64,000 nt of DNA from Microcella flavibacter (GTDB lineage Bacteria > Actinomycetota > Actinomycetes > Actinomycetales > Microbacteriaceae), in contig NZ_CP051299.1 in assembly GCF_012530535.1 (NCBI RefSeq), positions 682,001 through 746,000 on the forward strand, written 5' to 3'. The notes beneath the pieces are model-generated. The model did not search any database. It was not told the origin of the DNA and saw nothing but the letters and a program-made list of their open reading frames with translations. Positions 44,284 to 51,642 of this stretch are shown here, one piece after another; position 1 is the first letter of the stretch, and every line of letters starts with the position of its first letter. The position numbers were made by a program, and so were the translations under genes.

Positions 44284-44306
44284 GTCCGGCCGCGACGCGT
44301 CCGGAC
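44284..44306 (-). terminator. Candidate greA terminator
   Basis: gtccgg at 44284-44289 pairs with ccggac at 44301-44306 at the end of greA; cgccg/cggcg flanks could extend the stem. Confidence 0.45.
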
Positions 44307-44791
44307 TACGGCGTGTAGTTCTCGACGTCGAGGATCTCGACGCTGATGCTCGCGCCGGTCGGCGCCTCGTAGCTGGTCTTCTCGCCGATCTTGAGGCCGA
44401 GGATGGCCTCGCCGAGCGGGCTCTTCTCGCTGTAGACGTCGAGATCGCTGCCGGCGGCGAGGATCTCGCGGCTGCCGAGCAGGAACTTCTCCTCGTCGCC
44501 CGACACCAGAGCGGTGACGACGGTGCCGGCCTCGACGACGCCGTGCGACTCGGGCGCCTCGCTGACGGTGGCGGTGCGCAGCAGCTCGGTGAGCTGGCGG
44601 ATGCGGGCCTCCATCTTGCCCTGCTCGTCCTTCGCGGCGTGGTAGCCGCCGTTCTCCTTGAGGTCGCCCTCGTCGCGCGCCGTCTCGATGCGCTTCGCGA
44701 TCTCGGAGCGGCCCTCGGTCTCGAGGGTGTGCAGCTCAGCGGTGAGCCGGTCGTACGCGTCCTGGGAGAGCCACGGGGTCTCGCTGCTCAT
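44306..44791 (-). CDS. greA: Transcription elongation factor GreA
   Basis: 161 residues. N-terminal coiled coil (YDRLTAELHTLETEGRSEIAKRIETARDEGDLKENGGYHAAKDEQGKMEARIRQL) with the acidic DEGDLKENGGY tip that works in the RNA polymerase secondary channel, then the C-terminal FKBP-like domain (SEKSPLGEAILGLKIGEKTSYEAPTGASISVEILDVENY). aggagg precedes the ATG. Relieves backtracked complexes by transcript cleavage. Confidence 0.96.
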   Translation of the reverse strand: MSSETPWLSQDAYDRLTAELHTLETEGRSEIAKRIETARDEGDLKENGGYHAAKDEQGKMEARIRQLTELLRTATVSEAPESHGVVEAGTVVTALVSGDEEKFLLGSREILAAGSDLDVYSEKSPLGEAILGLKIGEKTSYEAPTGASISVEILDVENYTP

Positions 44792-44860
44792 CGGTCATCG
44801 CCTCCTGACAGAACGGAACCGGCCGAAGGTCGGCCGGTTCCGTGATCGATTCCGTCGAGG

Positions 44861-45313
44861 CTACGGGAGCCAGCAGCGGTACGGCAAACCCGTCACGGGC
44901 CGCTCGGAGGTTCGCAGCGACTCGGCGAACTGCCGCGTGCGCTGCTCCGACGCGCCGAGCTCGACGATTCGCCAGCCGACGATGCCGAAGCTGCCGTTGA
45001 GAGCCTGCAGCGCGCAGCTCACCTCGACGCCCGGCTCGACACTGACCTCCCACTGAACGGTGACGCTCGACTCGGTGACGTCGAGATACCCGAGCTCGCG
45101 GACCTCCAGCGTGGAGCTCGTGCCGGAGAGGCCGCCCCAGACGACCCAGGCCGCGAAGACGCCGACGAAGGCGACCGCGCTCATGATCGAGACAGTGCGC
45201 ACGCGGCGGCCATCGCGCGGCGTCCGGCCGTACCGCTGGTCGAGCCGTGACGACGGCGTGTCGGCAGGGCGGGTGCGGGAAAGGGACATGATTCGGCGCT
45301 CGATCGATTCCAC
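44861..45313 (-). CDS. DUF4307 membrane protein
   Basis: Up to 150 residues: LDQRYGRTPRDGRR, one membrane helix (about residues 43-65) and an extracytoplasmic domain with VTVQWEVSVEPGVEVSCALQALN and a C-terminal PYRCWLP. This is the DUF4307 pattern of actinobacteria, commonly near greA. Start either the GTG at 45313 or the ATG at 45289; neither has a clear ribosome-binding site. Function unknown. Confidence 0.8.
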   Translation of the reverse strand: MESIERRIMSLSRTRPADTPSSRLDQRYGRTPRDGRRVRTVSIMSAVAFVGVFAAWVVWGGLSGTSSTLEVRELGYLDVTESSVTVQWEVSVEPGVEVSCALQALNGSFGIVGWRIVELGASEQRTRQFAESLRTSERPVTGLPYRCWLP

Positions 45314-45326
45314 AGGAGACGGCGGT

Positions 45327-45396
45327 TAGTCTCGATGACCGTAGCGCGCGCTGCTGTGCGCGTGCTCACCGTCCGGCCCCGAGATCAAATTCTCGG
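45327..45396. promoter_or_regulatory. Divergent control region with hairpin
   Basis: TAGTCT at 45327-45332 is a candidate -10 for the rightward gene; an inverted repeat ccgaga-tcaaat-tctcgg at 45379-45396 lies in its leader. Confidence 0.4.
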
Positions 45397-45423
45397 TGGC
45401 CCCGAACCGCAATGGAGTTGCTC

Positions 45424-45774
45424 GTGACGTGGTTGCCGTCCGCCCTGATGCCTCAGGGTCTCGGGCCCACCCCGGTAGATGATCCACTCATTCCGTCCAT
45501 CGAGATCGACCCCAACCTCGTCACTCCGGGGGTCTCCGGATTCATTGCGACCGCCGTGGTCACGATCGTCGTCGTTCTGCTGATCGTCGACATGATGCGC
45601 CGCATGCGCCGGGTGCGGTACCGCGGCGAGATCCGCGAGCGGCTGGCCGCCGAGCAGGCGGAGCAGGACGGGGCGACGGGATCCAACGCGGCGACCGGAT
45701 CCGACGCGGCGACCGGCTCAGGCGCCGAACGGCGGGTCGACGGCGACGAGCAGGATCCCCGTCCAGTGGCATAG
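45424..45774 (+). CDS. Hypothetical small membrane protein
   Basis: 116 residues: short N-terminus, one membrane helix (GFIATAVVTIVVVLLIVDMMRRMRRVRY, about residues 37-65 with basic flank) and a charged tail ending in the repeat GSNAATGSDAATGSGAE, which comes from 18-bp tandem DNA repeats. The GTG at 45424 has ggag at 6 nt and is preferred over the in-frame ATG at 45412. Its last 57 bp overlap the 3' end of the convergent hemolysin III gene. No family recognised. Confidence 0.65.
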   Translation: MTWLPSALMPQGLGPTPVDDPLIPSIEIDPNLVTPGVSGFIATAVVTIVVVLLIVDMMRRMRRVRYRGEIRERLAAEQAEQDGATGSNAATGSDAATGSGAERRVDGDEQDPRPVA

Positions 45775-46452
45775 GAACGCGATCACCGTGAGCGCGTGGA
45801 AGATCTCGTGGAACCCGAAGACCCCGGGCACCGGGTTCGGCTTCTTCATGCCGTAGATGATCGCGCCGGCCGTGTAGGCGAGCCCGCCCGCGATGACGAG
45901 CACCATCATGGCCGCGTCGGCGGCGAACAGGTCGCCCATGTAGAGCACGGCGGCCCAGCCGAGCAGCAGGTACAGCGGCACGTACGCCCAGCGGGGCGCG
46001 CCGATCCAGAACACGCGGAACCCGATGCCGAGCGCGGCGCCCGCCCAGACCAGCCCGAGCAGCAGGTACCCCTTCTCGGGCGGCAGCGCGAGCACCGCGA
46101 GCGGCGTGTAGGTGCCCGCGATGAGCAGGAAGATGTTGGCGTGGTCGAGGCGCTTGAGCAGGATGCGCGTGCGCTCGCTCCACGTGAAGCGGTGGTACGT
46201 CGCCGAGATGCCGAAGAGCAGCAGCGAGGTGGTCATGAAGACCGCGCTCGACCACGTCGCCGCGGCGCCGTCGGCGGCGAGCAGCAGCACGATGCCGGCG
46301 ACGAGCGCGACGGGGAAGGTGCCGGCGTGGATCCAGCCGCGCCAGGTCGGCTTGGCATCGAGCTGCGCGTACTCGATCGACTCCTCGAGCAGGGGAACGT
46401 TGGGCAGGTCGGCGGCGGGTTCGCGCTCGACGTCCGAGTCGGGTGAGGTCAC
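45718..46452 (-). CDS. Hemolysin III / YqfA-type (PAQR-related) membrane protein
   Basis: 244 residues with seven membrane helices. Family motifs with the zinc-type ligands: SATYHRFTWSERTRILLKRLDHANIFLLIAGTYTPLAVL, and FGFHEIFHALTVIAFLCHWTGIL near the C-terminus (Ser, His, Asp, His, His). Despite the family name, hemolysis is not implied. The GTG at 46452 is chosen because TAGGGT on the minus strand ends 7 nt before it. Divergent from uppS. Confidence 0.87.
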   Translation of the reverse strand: MTSPDSDVEREPAADLPNVPLLEESIEYAQLDAKPTWRGWIHAGTFPVALVAGIVLLLAADGAAATWSSAVFMTTSLLLFGISATYHRFTWSERTRILLKRLDHANIFLLIAGTYTPLAVLALPPEKGYLLLGLVWAGAALGIGFRVFWIGAPRWAYVPLYLLLGWAAVLYMGDLFAADAAMMVLVIAGGLAYTAGAIIYGMKKPNPVPGVFGFHEIFHALTVIAFLCHWTGILLVAVDPPFGA

Positions 46453-46459
46453 GGCTCCG

Positions 46460-46532
46460 ACCCTACGTCGGCGCACCGCCGCCGCGGAATCCTTTGGCCT
46501 CCGCGGACAAGCGCTGCGGTGTGCACTACCGT
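46460..46532. promoter_or_regulatory. Divergent leaderless promoters, hemolysin III gene and uppS
   Basis: TAGGGT on the minus strand (46465-46460) ends 7 nt before its GTG; TACCGT on the plus strand (46527-46532) ends 6 nt before the uppS GTG. Confidence 0.55.
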
Positions 46533-46538
46533 GAGTCT

Positions 46539-47321
46539 GTGCGTTCGAAGCGAACCCCGCTCGGCAGCGGGCTGCTCTACCAGCTCTACATGGGCCGCCT
46601 GCGGCGGCGCCTGGCGGGCACGACGCACCCCCACCACGTCGCCATGATCATCGACGGCAACCGGCGCTGGGCTCGTCAGTACGGCGGCACCACTGACCAC
46701 GGTTACCGTGCCGGCGCCGACAAGATGCGCGAGTTCCTCTCCTGGTGCGACCAGGCCGACATCGGCGTCGTCACCCTCTACCTGCTCTCGACCGACAATC
46801 TTGCCGGTCGCCACGCCGACGAGCTGGCCGGCCTCACCCGCATCATCGCCGAACTGGCCGACGAGCTCTCCCGCCAGCCCGGCTGGCGCGTGCAGCACGT
46901 CGGCAGCCGCGACGGCCTCAGCGAGAACCTGCTGCAGCACCTCGACGACGCCGAGGCTCGCACGGCCGACAACCGCGGCCTGCACATCAACCTCGCCGTC
47001 GGCTACGGCGGCCGGCGCGAGATCGCCGATGCCGTGCGCTCGATCGTGCACCACCACGCCGAGCGCGGCGGAACCCTCGACGAGCTCGCCGAGCAGGTCA
47101 CCCCCGAGCGCATCGCCGAGCACCTCTACACCGGCGGCCAGCCCGACCCCGACCTCGTGATCCGCACCTCCGGCGAGCAGCGGCTCAGCGACTTCATGCT
47201 GTGGCAGAGCGCCCACAGCGAGTTCTACTTCGTCGAGGCGCTCGGCCCCGACCTGCGCGAGGTCGACTTCCTCCGCGCTCTCCGCGACTTCGCCCGCCGC
47301 CAGCGCCGCTTCGGCGCCTGA
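46539..47321 (+). CDS. uppS: Isoprenyl (polyprenyl) diphosphate synthase, UppS family
   Basis: 260-residue cis-prenyltransferase making the lipid carrier for wall synthesis. HVAMIIDGNRRWARQYGGTTDHGYRAGADKMREFLSWC with the catalytic Asp and substrate Arg residues, and RTSGEQRLSDFMLWQSAHSEFYFVEALGPDLREVDFLRALRDFARRQRRFG. The frame is open upstream, but the leaderless promoter sets the GTG at 46539. Chain length of the product cannot be read from sequence. Confidence 0.94.
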   Translation: MRSKRTPLGSGLLYQLYMGRLRRRLAGTTHPHHVAMIIDGNRRWARQYGGTTDHGYRAGADKMREFLSWCDQADIGVVTLYLLSTDNLAGRHADELAGLTRIIAELADELSRQPGWRVQHVGSRDGLSENLLQHLDDAEARTADNRGLHINLAVGYGGRREIADAVRSIVHHHAERGGTLDELAEQVTPERIAEHLYTGGQPDPDLVIRTSGEQRLSDFMLWQSAHSEFYFVEALGPDLREVDFLRALRDFARRQRRFGA

Positions 47322-47410
47322 GCGGCCGCCCACCCGACCCCGCCCCACCCGCTGCACCGCGAGCGCGACCCGCGCGCTCCACCCCACCGCCTCGAAGGAG
47401 CGCGCATCCC

Positions 47411-48538
47411 GTGATCTCGATCGATGAGTACGCCGCCCGGTTCCGCGAGGACCCGGGCTACCTGAACTTCGCCAGCGCCGGTCCGGTCGGCGACACCGTC
47501 GTCGCTGAGATGCGCGCGCAGTCGGAGATCTTCGCGCGCGCCCGCTTCGGCTCGCTGCCCGACGTGCTCGGGGAGGAGGAGCGGGTGGATGCGGCCGTCG
47601 CCCCGCTGCTCGGGTTCCGGCCGGATCAGGTGGTCTTCCAGCCGAGCACGAGCCAGGCGCTCATGCACGTCATGTTCGGGCTCACCGGCGGGCTCGCGCT
47701 GAGCGCGGGGGAGTTCCCCTCCGTCGGTTACGCCGCCGCCCGTGCGGCCGAGGCGCTCGGCGTGCTCGTGCCGCACGCCATCACCCCCGAGCACGAGCGC
47801 ATCACCCCGGCCGTCGTGCGCGACCAGATGGCCTCCTCCGTCGTCGCGGTCTGCGTGAGCCTCGTCGACTACCGCACCGGGCACCTGGTCGACCTCGAGG
47901 GCATCCGCCAGGTGATCGGCGACCGGCTGCTCATCGTCGACGCCATCCAGGGCGTCGGCGTCGTCGAGGCGCCGTGGGGGGTCGCCGACGTCATCGCGTC
48001 CGGCGGGCAGAAGTGGCTGCGGGCCGGGTACGGCACGGGGTTCCTCGCGATGAGCGACCGCGCGCGCGAGCAGCTCACGCCGGTGTGGTCGGGCTGGACG
48101 GCCGTCGGCGAGCTGCCGGACGGGCCCGATCACGACATCCGCCCGCCGCAGCCGGATGCGCGCGCGTTCCGCGTCGGCTTCGCCGACCCCGCGGCGCAGG
48201 GAAGACTGGCGGTCGCCGTCGAGGAGGTGCTGGACGTGGGCGTGGGGGTGCTGCGTGAGCGGGTGCTCGAGCGCGCCTCCCGGGTCGTCGACCTGCTGGA
48301 CGAGGTTGGCCTGCCCGTCGTGTCGCCGCGGGAGGACGCCGAACGGGCCGGGATCGTCGTCGCCGAGCCGGCACCGGAGCAGCTGAGCATCCTCACCGCC
48401 GCCCTGCACAACCACGGCGTCACCGTCACCGCGCGCGGGGGTCGGGTGCGCTTCGCCCCGCACGCCTCGACGAGCGACGAGACGCTCGAGCTGCTGCGCG
48501 AGAGCCTCGCCGAGTACCAGGCCGGCACCCGCATCTGA
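47411..48538 (+). CDS. Class V PLP-dependent aminotransferase
   Basis: 375 residues. PLP-lysine motif DVIASGGQKWLRAGYGTGFLAMS, the preceding VDAIQGVGVVEAPW Asp/Gln pair and an N-terminal YLNFASAGPVGD start typical of the cysteine desulfurase / kynureninase / alanine-glyoxylate fold. Substrate unknown. gaaggag at 47394-47400 precedes the GTG. The ISL3-bounded unit begins 13 bp after its stop, so the gene itself is intact. Confidence 0.88.
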   Translation: MISIDEYAARFREDPGYLNFASAGPVGDTVVAEMRAQSEIFARARFGSLPDVLGEEERVDAAVAPLLGFRPDQVVFQPSTSQALMHVMFGLTGGLALSAGEFPSVGYAAARAAEALGVLVPHAITPEHERITPAVVRDQMASSVVAVCVSLVDYRTGHLVDLEGIRQVIGDRLLIVDAIQGVGVVEAPWGVADVIASGGQKWLRAGYGTGFLAMSDRAREQLTPVWSGWTAVGELPDGPDHDIRPPQPDARAFRVGFADPAAQGRLAVAVEEVLDVGVGVLRERVLERASRVVDLLDEVGLPVVSPREDAERAGIVVAEPAPEQLSILTAALHNHGVTVTARGGRVRFAPHASTSDETLELLRESLAEYQAGTRI

Positions 48539-48543
48539 ACACC

Positions 48544-48551
48544 CGGTTACC
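48544..48551. repeat. Left 8-bp target site duplication
   Basis: cggttacc directly abuts the left terminal inverted repeat; an identical copy abuts the right one at 51635-51642. Confidence 0.9.
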
Positions 48552-48604
48552 GGCTCTTCCCAGATGAGGGTGTAGGTCGGCCGGGCGCGTCGGTCCGCAG
48601 ATAG

Positions 48605-48663
48605 ACGTCGAGGTCTCCCGACGACGGAGGTTCCTACGCCATCCATCCGAAAGACCTCGACGT
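48605..48663 (+). repeat. 12-bp inverted repeat in transposase leader
   Basis: acgtcgaggtct at 48605-48616 is exactly complementary to 48652-48663, enclosing a ggagg and reaching into the GTG start of the transposase fragment. Confidence 0.7.
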
Positions 48664-48717
48664 GCCCGACGCTACCCCGTCGGCCGGCTTCGGCCGCCCT
48701 GACCTGACCGCCTTCGC
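48662..48717 (+). pseudogene. ISL3 transposase, N-terminal fragment
   Basis: From a GTG the frame reads VPDATPSAGFGRPDLTAFA, resembling the start of actinobacterial ISL3 transposases (RPDLTxF). It is cut off at 48718 by sequence matching an IS end, so only about 18 codons remain. Identified from recollection of the family and position inside the left terminus. Confidence 0.55.
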
Positions 48718-48733
48718 GGCTCATCCCAATCGG
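48718..48733 (+). repeat. Nested ISL3 terminal repeat
   Basis: ggctcatcccaatcgg is identical to the outer 16 bp of the element's own right terminus (51634-51619 reversed) and interrupts the transposase fragment. Confidence 0.75.
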
Positions 48734-48945
48734 CTCTGATCGGGTCTGCTGACCCTCTCGACGAGAACGCAGCGACATCACAGCCACCCAACTCCGACCG
48801 TCCGGGAAGCCGGGGCACGTCACATGGGCTGTGCTGCGGGCGTGTCGAGTGGGTCGTCCAGGGGCGACGCAGGAGCGTCGACGCGACGTGCTGAGAGGTG
48901 GTTCCAACCGAGCGCTAGGACACAAGCTACAGGCATGGCGATAGG
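48734..48945. other. Non-coding spacer inside element
   Basis: About 210 bp with no supported gene; lower GC and less regular composition than the chromosome. Confidence 0.5.
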
Positions 48946-49887
48946 TCAGGAACGGCGTCGCTCCCTGCGCAGGAGGGAGCGCAGAGTCTCGGCGTTCGCG
49001 TAGCCGACCCGTAGCGCGATCTCGGCGGAGGTGAGGTCCGTGGTTGCTGAGAGGTGTCGAGCTCGTTCGGTGCGAAGCCGTTGGACGAAGCCGAGCGGAG
49101 TGAGGTTGAGCGCCGCACGGACTCGTCGTTCGAGGGTGCGCCGGCTGGTGCCGAGCGACTGCGCGACGAAGGCGACGTTGAACGGTTCGTCCAGGCGGGC
49201 GCGCACGAAGCGTTCGAACTCGACGACGATCGGGTCCTCGTGCCGGAGATGTTCGTAGGCGACGAAGGCCGCCTGCGACGGACGCTCGTCGATGATGAGG
49301 AGCTTGGCGACATGTTGGGCCAGGTCGGGGCTGATCGATCGCACGAGTGAGAGCGCGAGGTCGATGTGGGCGAACGCGGCGCCGGCGGTGACGAGGTTCC
49401 CGTCGACCACGACCATGGTGTCGAGATCGAGGGCGACGGTCGGATAGCGCTTCCGGAACTCCGGCCCCAGGAACCAGCTGGTCGTCGCCCTCCGATGATG
49501 CATCCGTCCGGTCTCGGCGACAGCGAACACGCCGGTGCACGCCGCGGCGATCCGGGTGGTCGCCTCGTCGAGGCGCCCGAGCGAGGCGATGACCGAACGA
49601 GCATCTCGGCTCTGGAGGACGTCGTTGGTAGCGGCGGCCGTAAGGGTTCCAAGCGCAGGGACGACGACCACGTCGAACTCTCCGGACTCCGACAGCGGGT
49701 GGTCCACCGACAGGGTCATCGATGCCGTCGTGGTCACTCGCCGTTTCGGTCCGAGGATGGCGAGTTCGATCGGGTCGATCCGCGGGTCGACATCGCCGCG
49801 GGCTCCGTCGGCCACCCGCACGATGTCGATGACCGACGCGACCGCCGAACCGAGGCAGCCGTCGATCGCGATCAGTCCGATACGCAT
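48946..49887 (-). CDS. GlxA-type AraC regulator (DJ-1/PfpI domain plus HTH)
   Basis: 313 residues. The N-terminal DJ-1/PfpI-like domain has RIGLIAIDGCLGSAVASVIDIVRVAD, FDVVVVPALGT and the nucleophile-elbow-like IAAACTGVFAVAETG with a Cys. The C-terminal AraC double helix-turn-helix has LDEPFNVAFVAQSLGTSRRTLERRVRAALNLTPLGFVQRLRTERARHLSATTDLTSAEIALRVGYANAETLRSLLRRE. The ATG at 49887 is chosen because TATTGT on its strand ends 7 nt before it. Divergent from the small monooxygenase-like gene, its likely target. Codon use is less GC3-biased than the chromosome, fitting transfer. Confidence 0.88.
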   Translation of the reverse strand: MRIGLIAIDGCLGSAVASVIDIVRVADGARGDVDPRIDPIELAILGPKRRVTTTASMTLSVDHPLSESGEFDVVVVPALGTLTAAATNDVLQSRDARSVIASLGRLDEATTRIAAACTGVFAVAETGRMHHRRATTSWFLGPEFRKRYPTVALDLDTMVVVDGNLVTAGAAFAHIDLALSLVRSISPDLAQHVAKLLIIDERPSQAAFVAYEHLRHEDPIVVEFERFVRARLDEPFNVAFVAQSLGTSRRTLERRVRAALNLTPLGFVQRLRTERARHLSATTDLTSAEIALRVGYANAETLRSLLRRERRRS

Positions 49888-49894
49888 GACGTAA

Positions 49895-49951
49895 ACAATA
49901 GCAATACTGCCGTATACGCCACTCCCCACCGGCCCTCGCTCGTCATAGGCT
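49895..49951. promoter_or_regulatory. Divergent promoter region of passenger genes
   Basis: TATTGT (49900-49895, minus) serves the regulator and TAGGCT (49946-49951, plus) is a candidate -10 for the monooxygenase-like gene. An 8-bp palindrome cgtatacg lies between at 49911-49918. Confidence 0.45.
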
Positions 49952-49994
49952 GAATTCGTCCCACGAAGAACACCGACGTCAAGGAGAGTCCCTC

Positions 49995-50306
49995 ATGTCC
50001 ACACCCTCATCACTTCCGTATGCCTTCGTCGCCAAGATCGTCGCGGCCGATGGACAGCACGACGCGCTCGCCGATCTGCTCGCCGGCGCTGTCGCACTCG
50101 CCAACGAAGAAGTAGGAACGATTGTCTGGTTCGCGGTCAGGACCCACGCCGACACCTTCTGGATCTTCGATGCATTCCCCGACGAGGCCGCTCGCGACGC
50201 CCACGCCAACGGCGCCATCGTCGCAGCCCTGATGGCCAACCAGCACCTCCTCGGCGCAGCACCCGAGATCCTGGCGGCCGACGTCCTCGCGTCCAAGCTC
50301 CCGTAG
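49995..50306 (+). CDS. Small antibiotic-biosynthesis-monooxygenase-like protein
   Basis: 103 residues with the dimeric alpha-beta barrel pattern: YAFVAKIVAADGQHDALADLLAGAVALANEEVGTIVWFAVRTHADTFWIFDAFPDEAARDAHANGAIVAALMANQHLLGAAPEI. This is the ABM/YgiN-type layout (FVAKI start, W/F-rich strands, AHxxG helix). Members act on quinones or reactive carbonyls without cofactors. aaggag lies before the ATG. Paired divergently with the GlxA-type regulator inside the ISL3-bounded element. Confidence 0.8.
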   Translation: MSTPSSLPYAFVAKIVAADGQHDALADLLAGAVALANEEVGTIVWFAVRTHADTFWIFDAFPDEAARDAHANGAIVAALMANQHLLGAAPEILAADVLASKLP

Positions 50307-50877
50307 TCCGCCAACGCACGAGACGATCGCGCCCCGCCGAGCCGTCGGACCCGACCGCCTCGACACCCGCACCACGTTGACGATCCCCGACGGGCCGATC
50401 ACGAGGGGGGCCAGGCAACACCAGGCGCAAGCCTGGAGCGGCACTGGTTCACCGGTGGTCATCGAGAGAGCCAGCGCGGTTCCATGGCAGCGCAACTGTG
50501 TCAACTTGCCCTCCGTCCCGCTAGGCGCCGTGGGCGGGTCTTGGTTGCGATCCGTTGCCGTGACGGGAGACGCGTTGCGCGTCGCAGCGATGACGGGTCG
50601 TTGGCGTTCCGGGGCTTTGCGTTCGTGCGCGTCGCCCGTGCGGCATGGAACATCTCGCTGCGCACACAACGATCGCTGCGCCGACGCACCGTTGACACCT
50701 CGCACGTCCAGGTCGCGAACAACGCCACGCCGCGTTGCCGAGCGGAGCGAGGCCTATCGGCACACGGACAGGATGCCGGCCGCGAGCGCTCAGCCGGGGA
50801 GGGGTCCGTCGCAGAGGAGAGCGACGTCGGTGTCGGGCACAGCCGTGAGGCCAGCGCATCGCGCGACCACCAGAACC
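50307..50877. other. Gene-poor segment inside element
   Basis: About 570 bp. Long open frames exist on both strands but none has a start signal, normal codon bias or a recognisable product. It could be decayed coding sequence. Confidence 0.55.
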
Positions 50878-50919
50878 GAACAGCCCCTGCACTGCGTTTC
50901 CGCAGGTCAGGGGCTGTTC
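50878..50919 (-). terminator. Terminator after the tRNA fragment
   Basis: A 12-bp stem (gaacagcccctg at 50878-50889 with 50908-50919) enclosing an inner ctgcg-tttc-cgcag hairpin, 6 bp beyond the tRNA fragment's 3' end. Confidence 0.75.
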
Positions 50920-50925
50920 GCCAGG

Positions 50926-50960
50926 GCCGCCTGTCGGAATCGAACCGACGACCTAATCAC
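50926..50960 (-). pseudogene. tRNA 3' fragment, probably tRNA-Thr
   Basis: On the minus strand: end of the anticodon stem (gtgatt), variable loop aggtc, a complete T arm gtcgg-ttcgatt-ccgac and the 3' acceptor strand aggcggc. The 5' half is missing. The 3' sequence is that expected of actinobacterial tRNA-Thr(UGU). Either a broken tRNA gene or an attachment-site core left by a tRNA-targeting integrative element. Confidence 0.7.
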
Positions 50961-50980
50961 GTCGGCTTTGCGTCTATCGC

Positions 50981-51631
50981 TTCCGTGACGCGGTCGAGGT
51001 GGTCGCGATGGACGGCTTCACCGGGTTCAAGACCGCCGCTGCAGAGGAGATCCCGGACGCGGTCACGGTGATGGATCCCTTCCACGTCGTGCGCTTGGCC
51101 GGTGACGCCCTCGTCAGGTGCCGGCGCCGGGTCCAACTCGCGATCCACGGGTACCGTGGGTTCAGGGACGACCCGCTCTACACGTCGCGGCGCACGCTGC
51201 ACACCGGCGCGGACCTGCTCACCGACAAGCAGAGCGACAGGCTACGCGCGCTGTTCGTTGATGACGCTCACGTCGAGGTCGAGGCGACCTGGGGTGTCTA
51301 CCAGCGCATGATCGCCGCCTATCGCCACGAGGACCGGCAACGTGGCCGCGAGCTCATGGAGAAGCTGATCACCGATCTCAGCGCCGGCGTCCCCAAGGTG
51401 CTCACCGAGCTCACCACCCTGGGCCGGACCCTGAAGAAGCGAGCCGCTGACGTGCTCGCCTACTTCGAACGACCCGGTACCAGCAACGGGCCGACCGAGG
51501 CGCTCAACGGACGGCTCGAACACCTGCGCGGCTCCGCATTCGGGTTCCGCAACCTGACCAACTACATCGCCCGAGGCCTGCTCGAGACCGGCGGCTTCAG
51601 ACCCCAACTTCTACACCCCCGATTGGGATGA
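50981..51631 (+). pseudogene. ISL3 transposase, C-terminal half
   Basis: About 216 codons of an approximately 430-residue ISL3 transposase. It begins in the DDE catalytic domain (RDAVEVVAMDGFTGFKTAAAEEIPDAVTVMDPFHVVRLA) and runs through DLSAGVPKVLTELTTLGRTLKKRAADVLAYFERPGTSNGPTEALNGRLEHLRGSAFGFRNLTNYIARGLLETGGFRP to a TGA just inside the right terminus. The N-terminal zinc finger, HTH and first catalytic Asp are missing. The remaining frame is intact, so the break is recent. A GTG at 50999 could start a truncated protein. Confidence 0.88.
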
Positions 51632-51634
51632 GCC

Positions 51635-51642
51635 CGGTTACC
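51635..51642. repeat. Right 8-bp target site duplication
   Basis: cggttacc, identical to 48544-48551. Confidence 0.9.

Larger units (their letters stand above)
48552..51634. mobile_element. ISL3-bounded 3,083-bp element with passenger genes
   Basis: Terminal inverted repeats of about 24 bp: ggctcttcccagatgag... at 48552-48575 and, reversed, ggctcatcccaatcggg... at 51634-51611, both ending in gggtgtag. Both are flanked by the same 8-bp cggttacc, the duplication size of ISL3 elements. Inside are only the first about 18 codons and the C-terminal half of an ISL3 transposase, at opposite ends. Between them lie a nested IS end, a GlxA-type regulator gene, a small monooxygenase-like gene, a gene-poor stretch and a tRNA 3' fragment. 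An ordinary ISL3 copy is about half this length. The element cannot make its own full transposase. Confidence 0.85.

Noticed and set aside
50926-50999. A complete tRNA on the minus strand
   Set aside because: No 5' acceptor strand or D arm can be found upstream on that strand; transposase sequence begins instead.
50377-51071. Two open frames reading through the gene-poor part of the mobile unit
   Set aside because: They run through the terminator hairpin and tRNA fragment; the CRNRTDD and SESNRRP stretches are the usual artefact of translating a tRNA gene.
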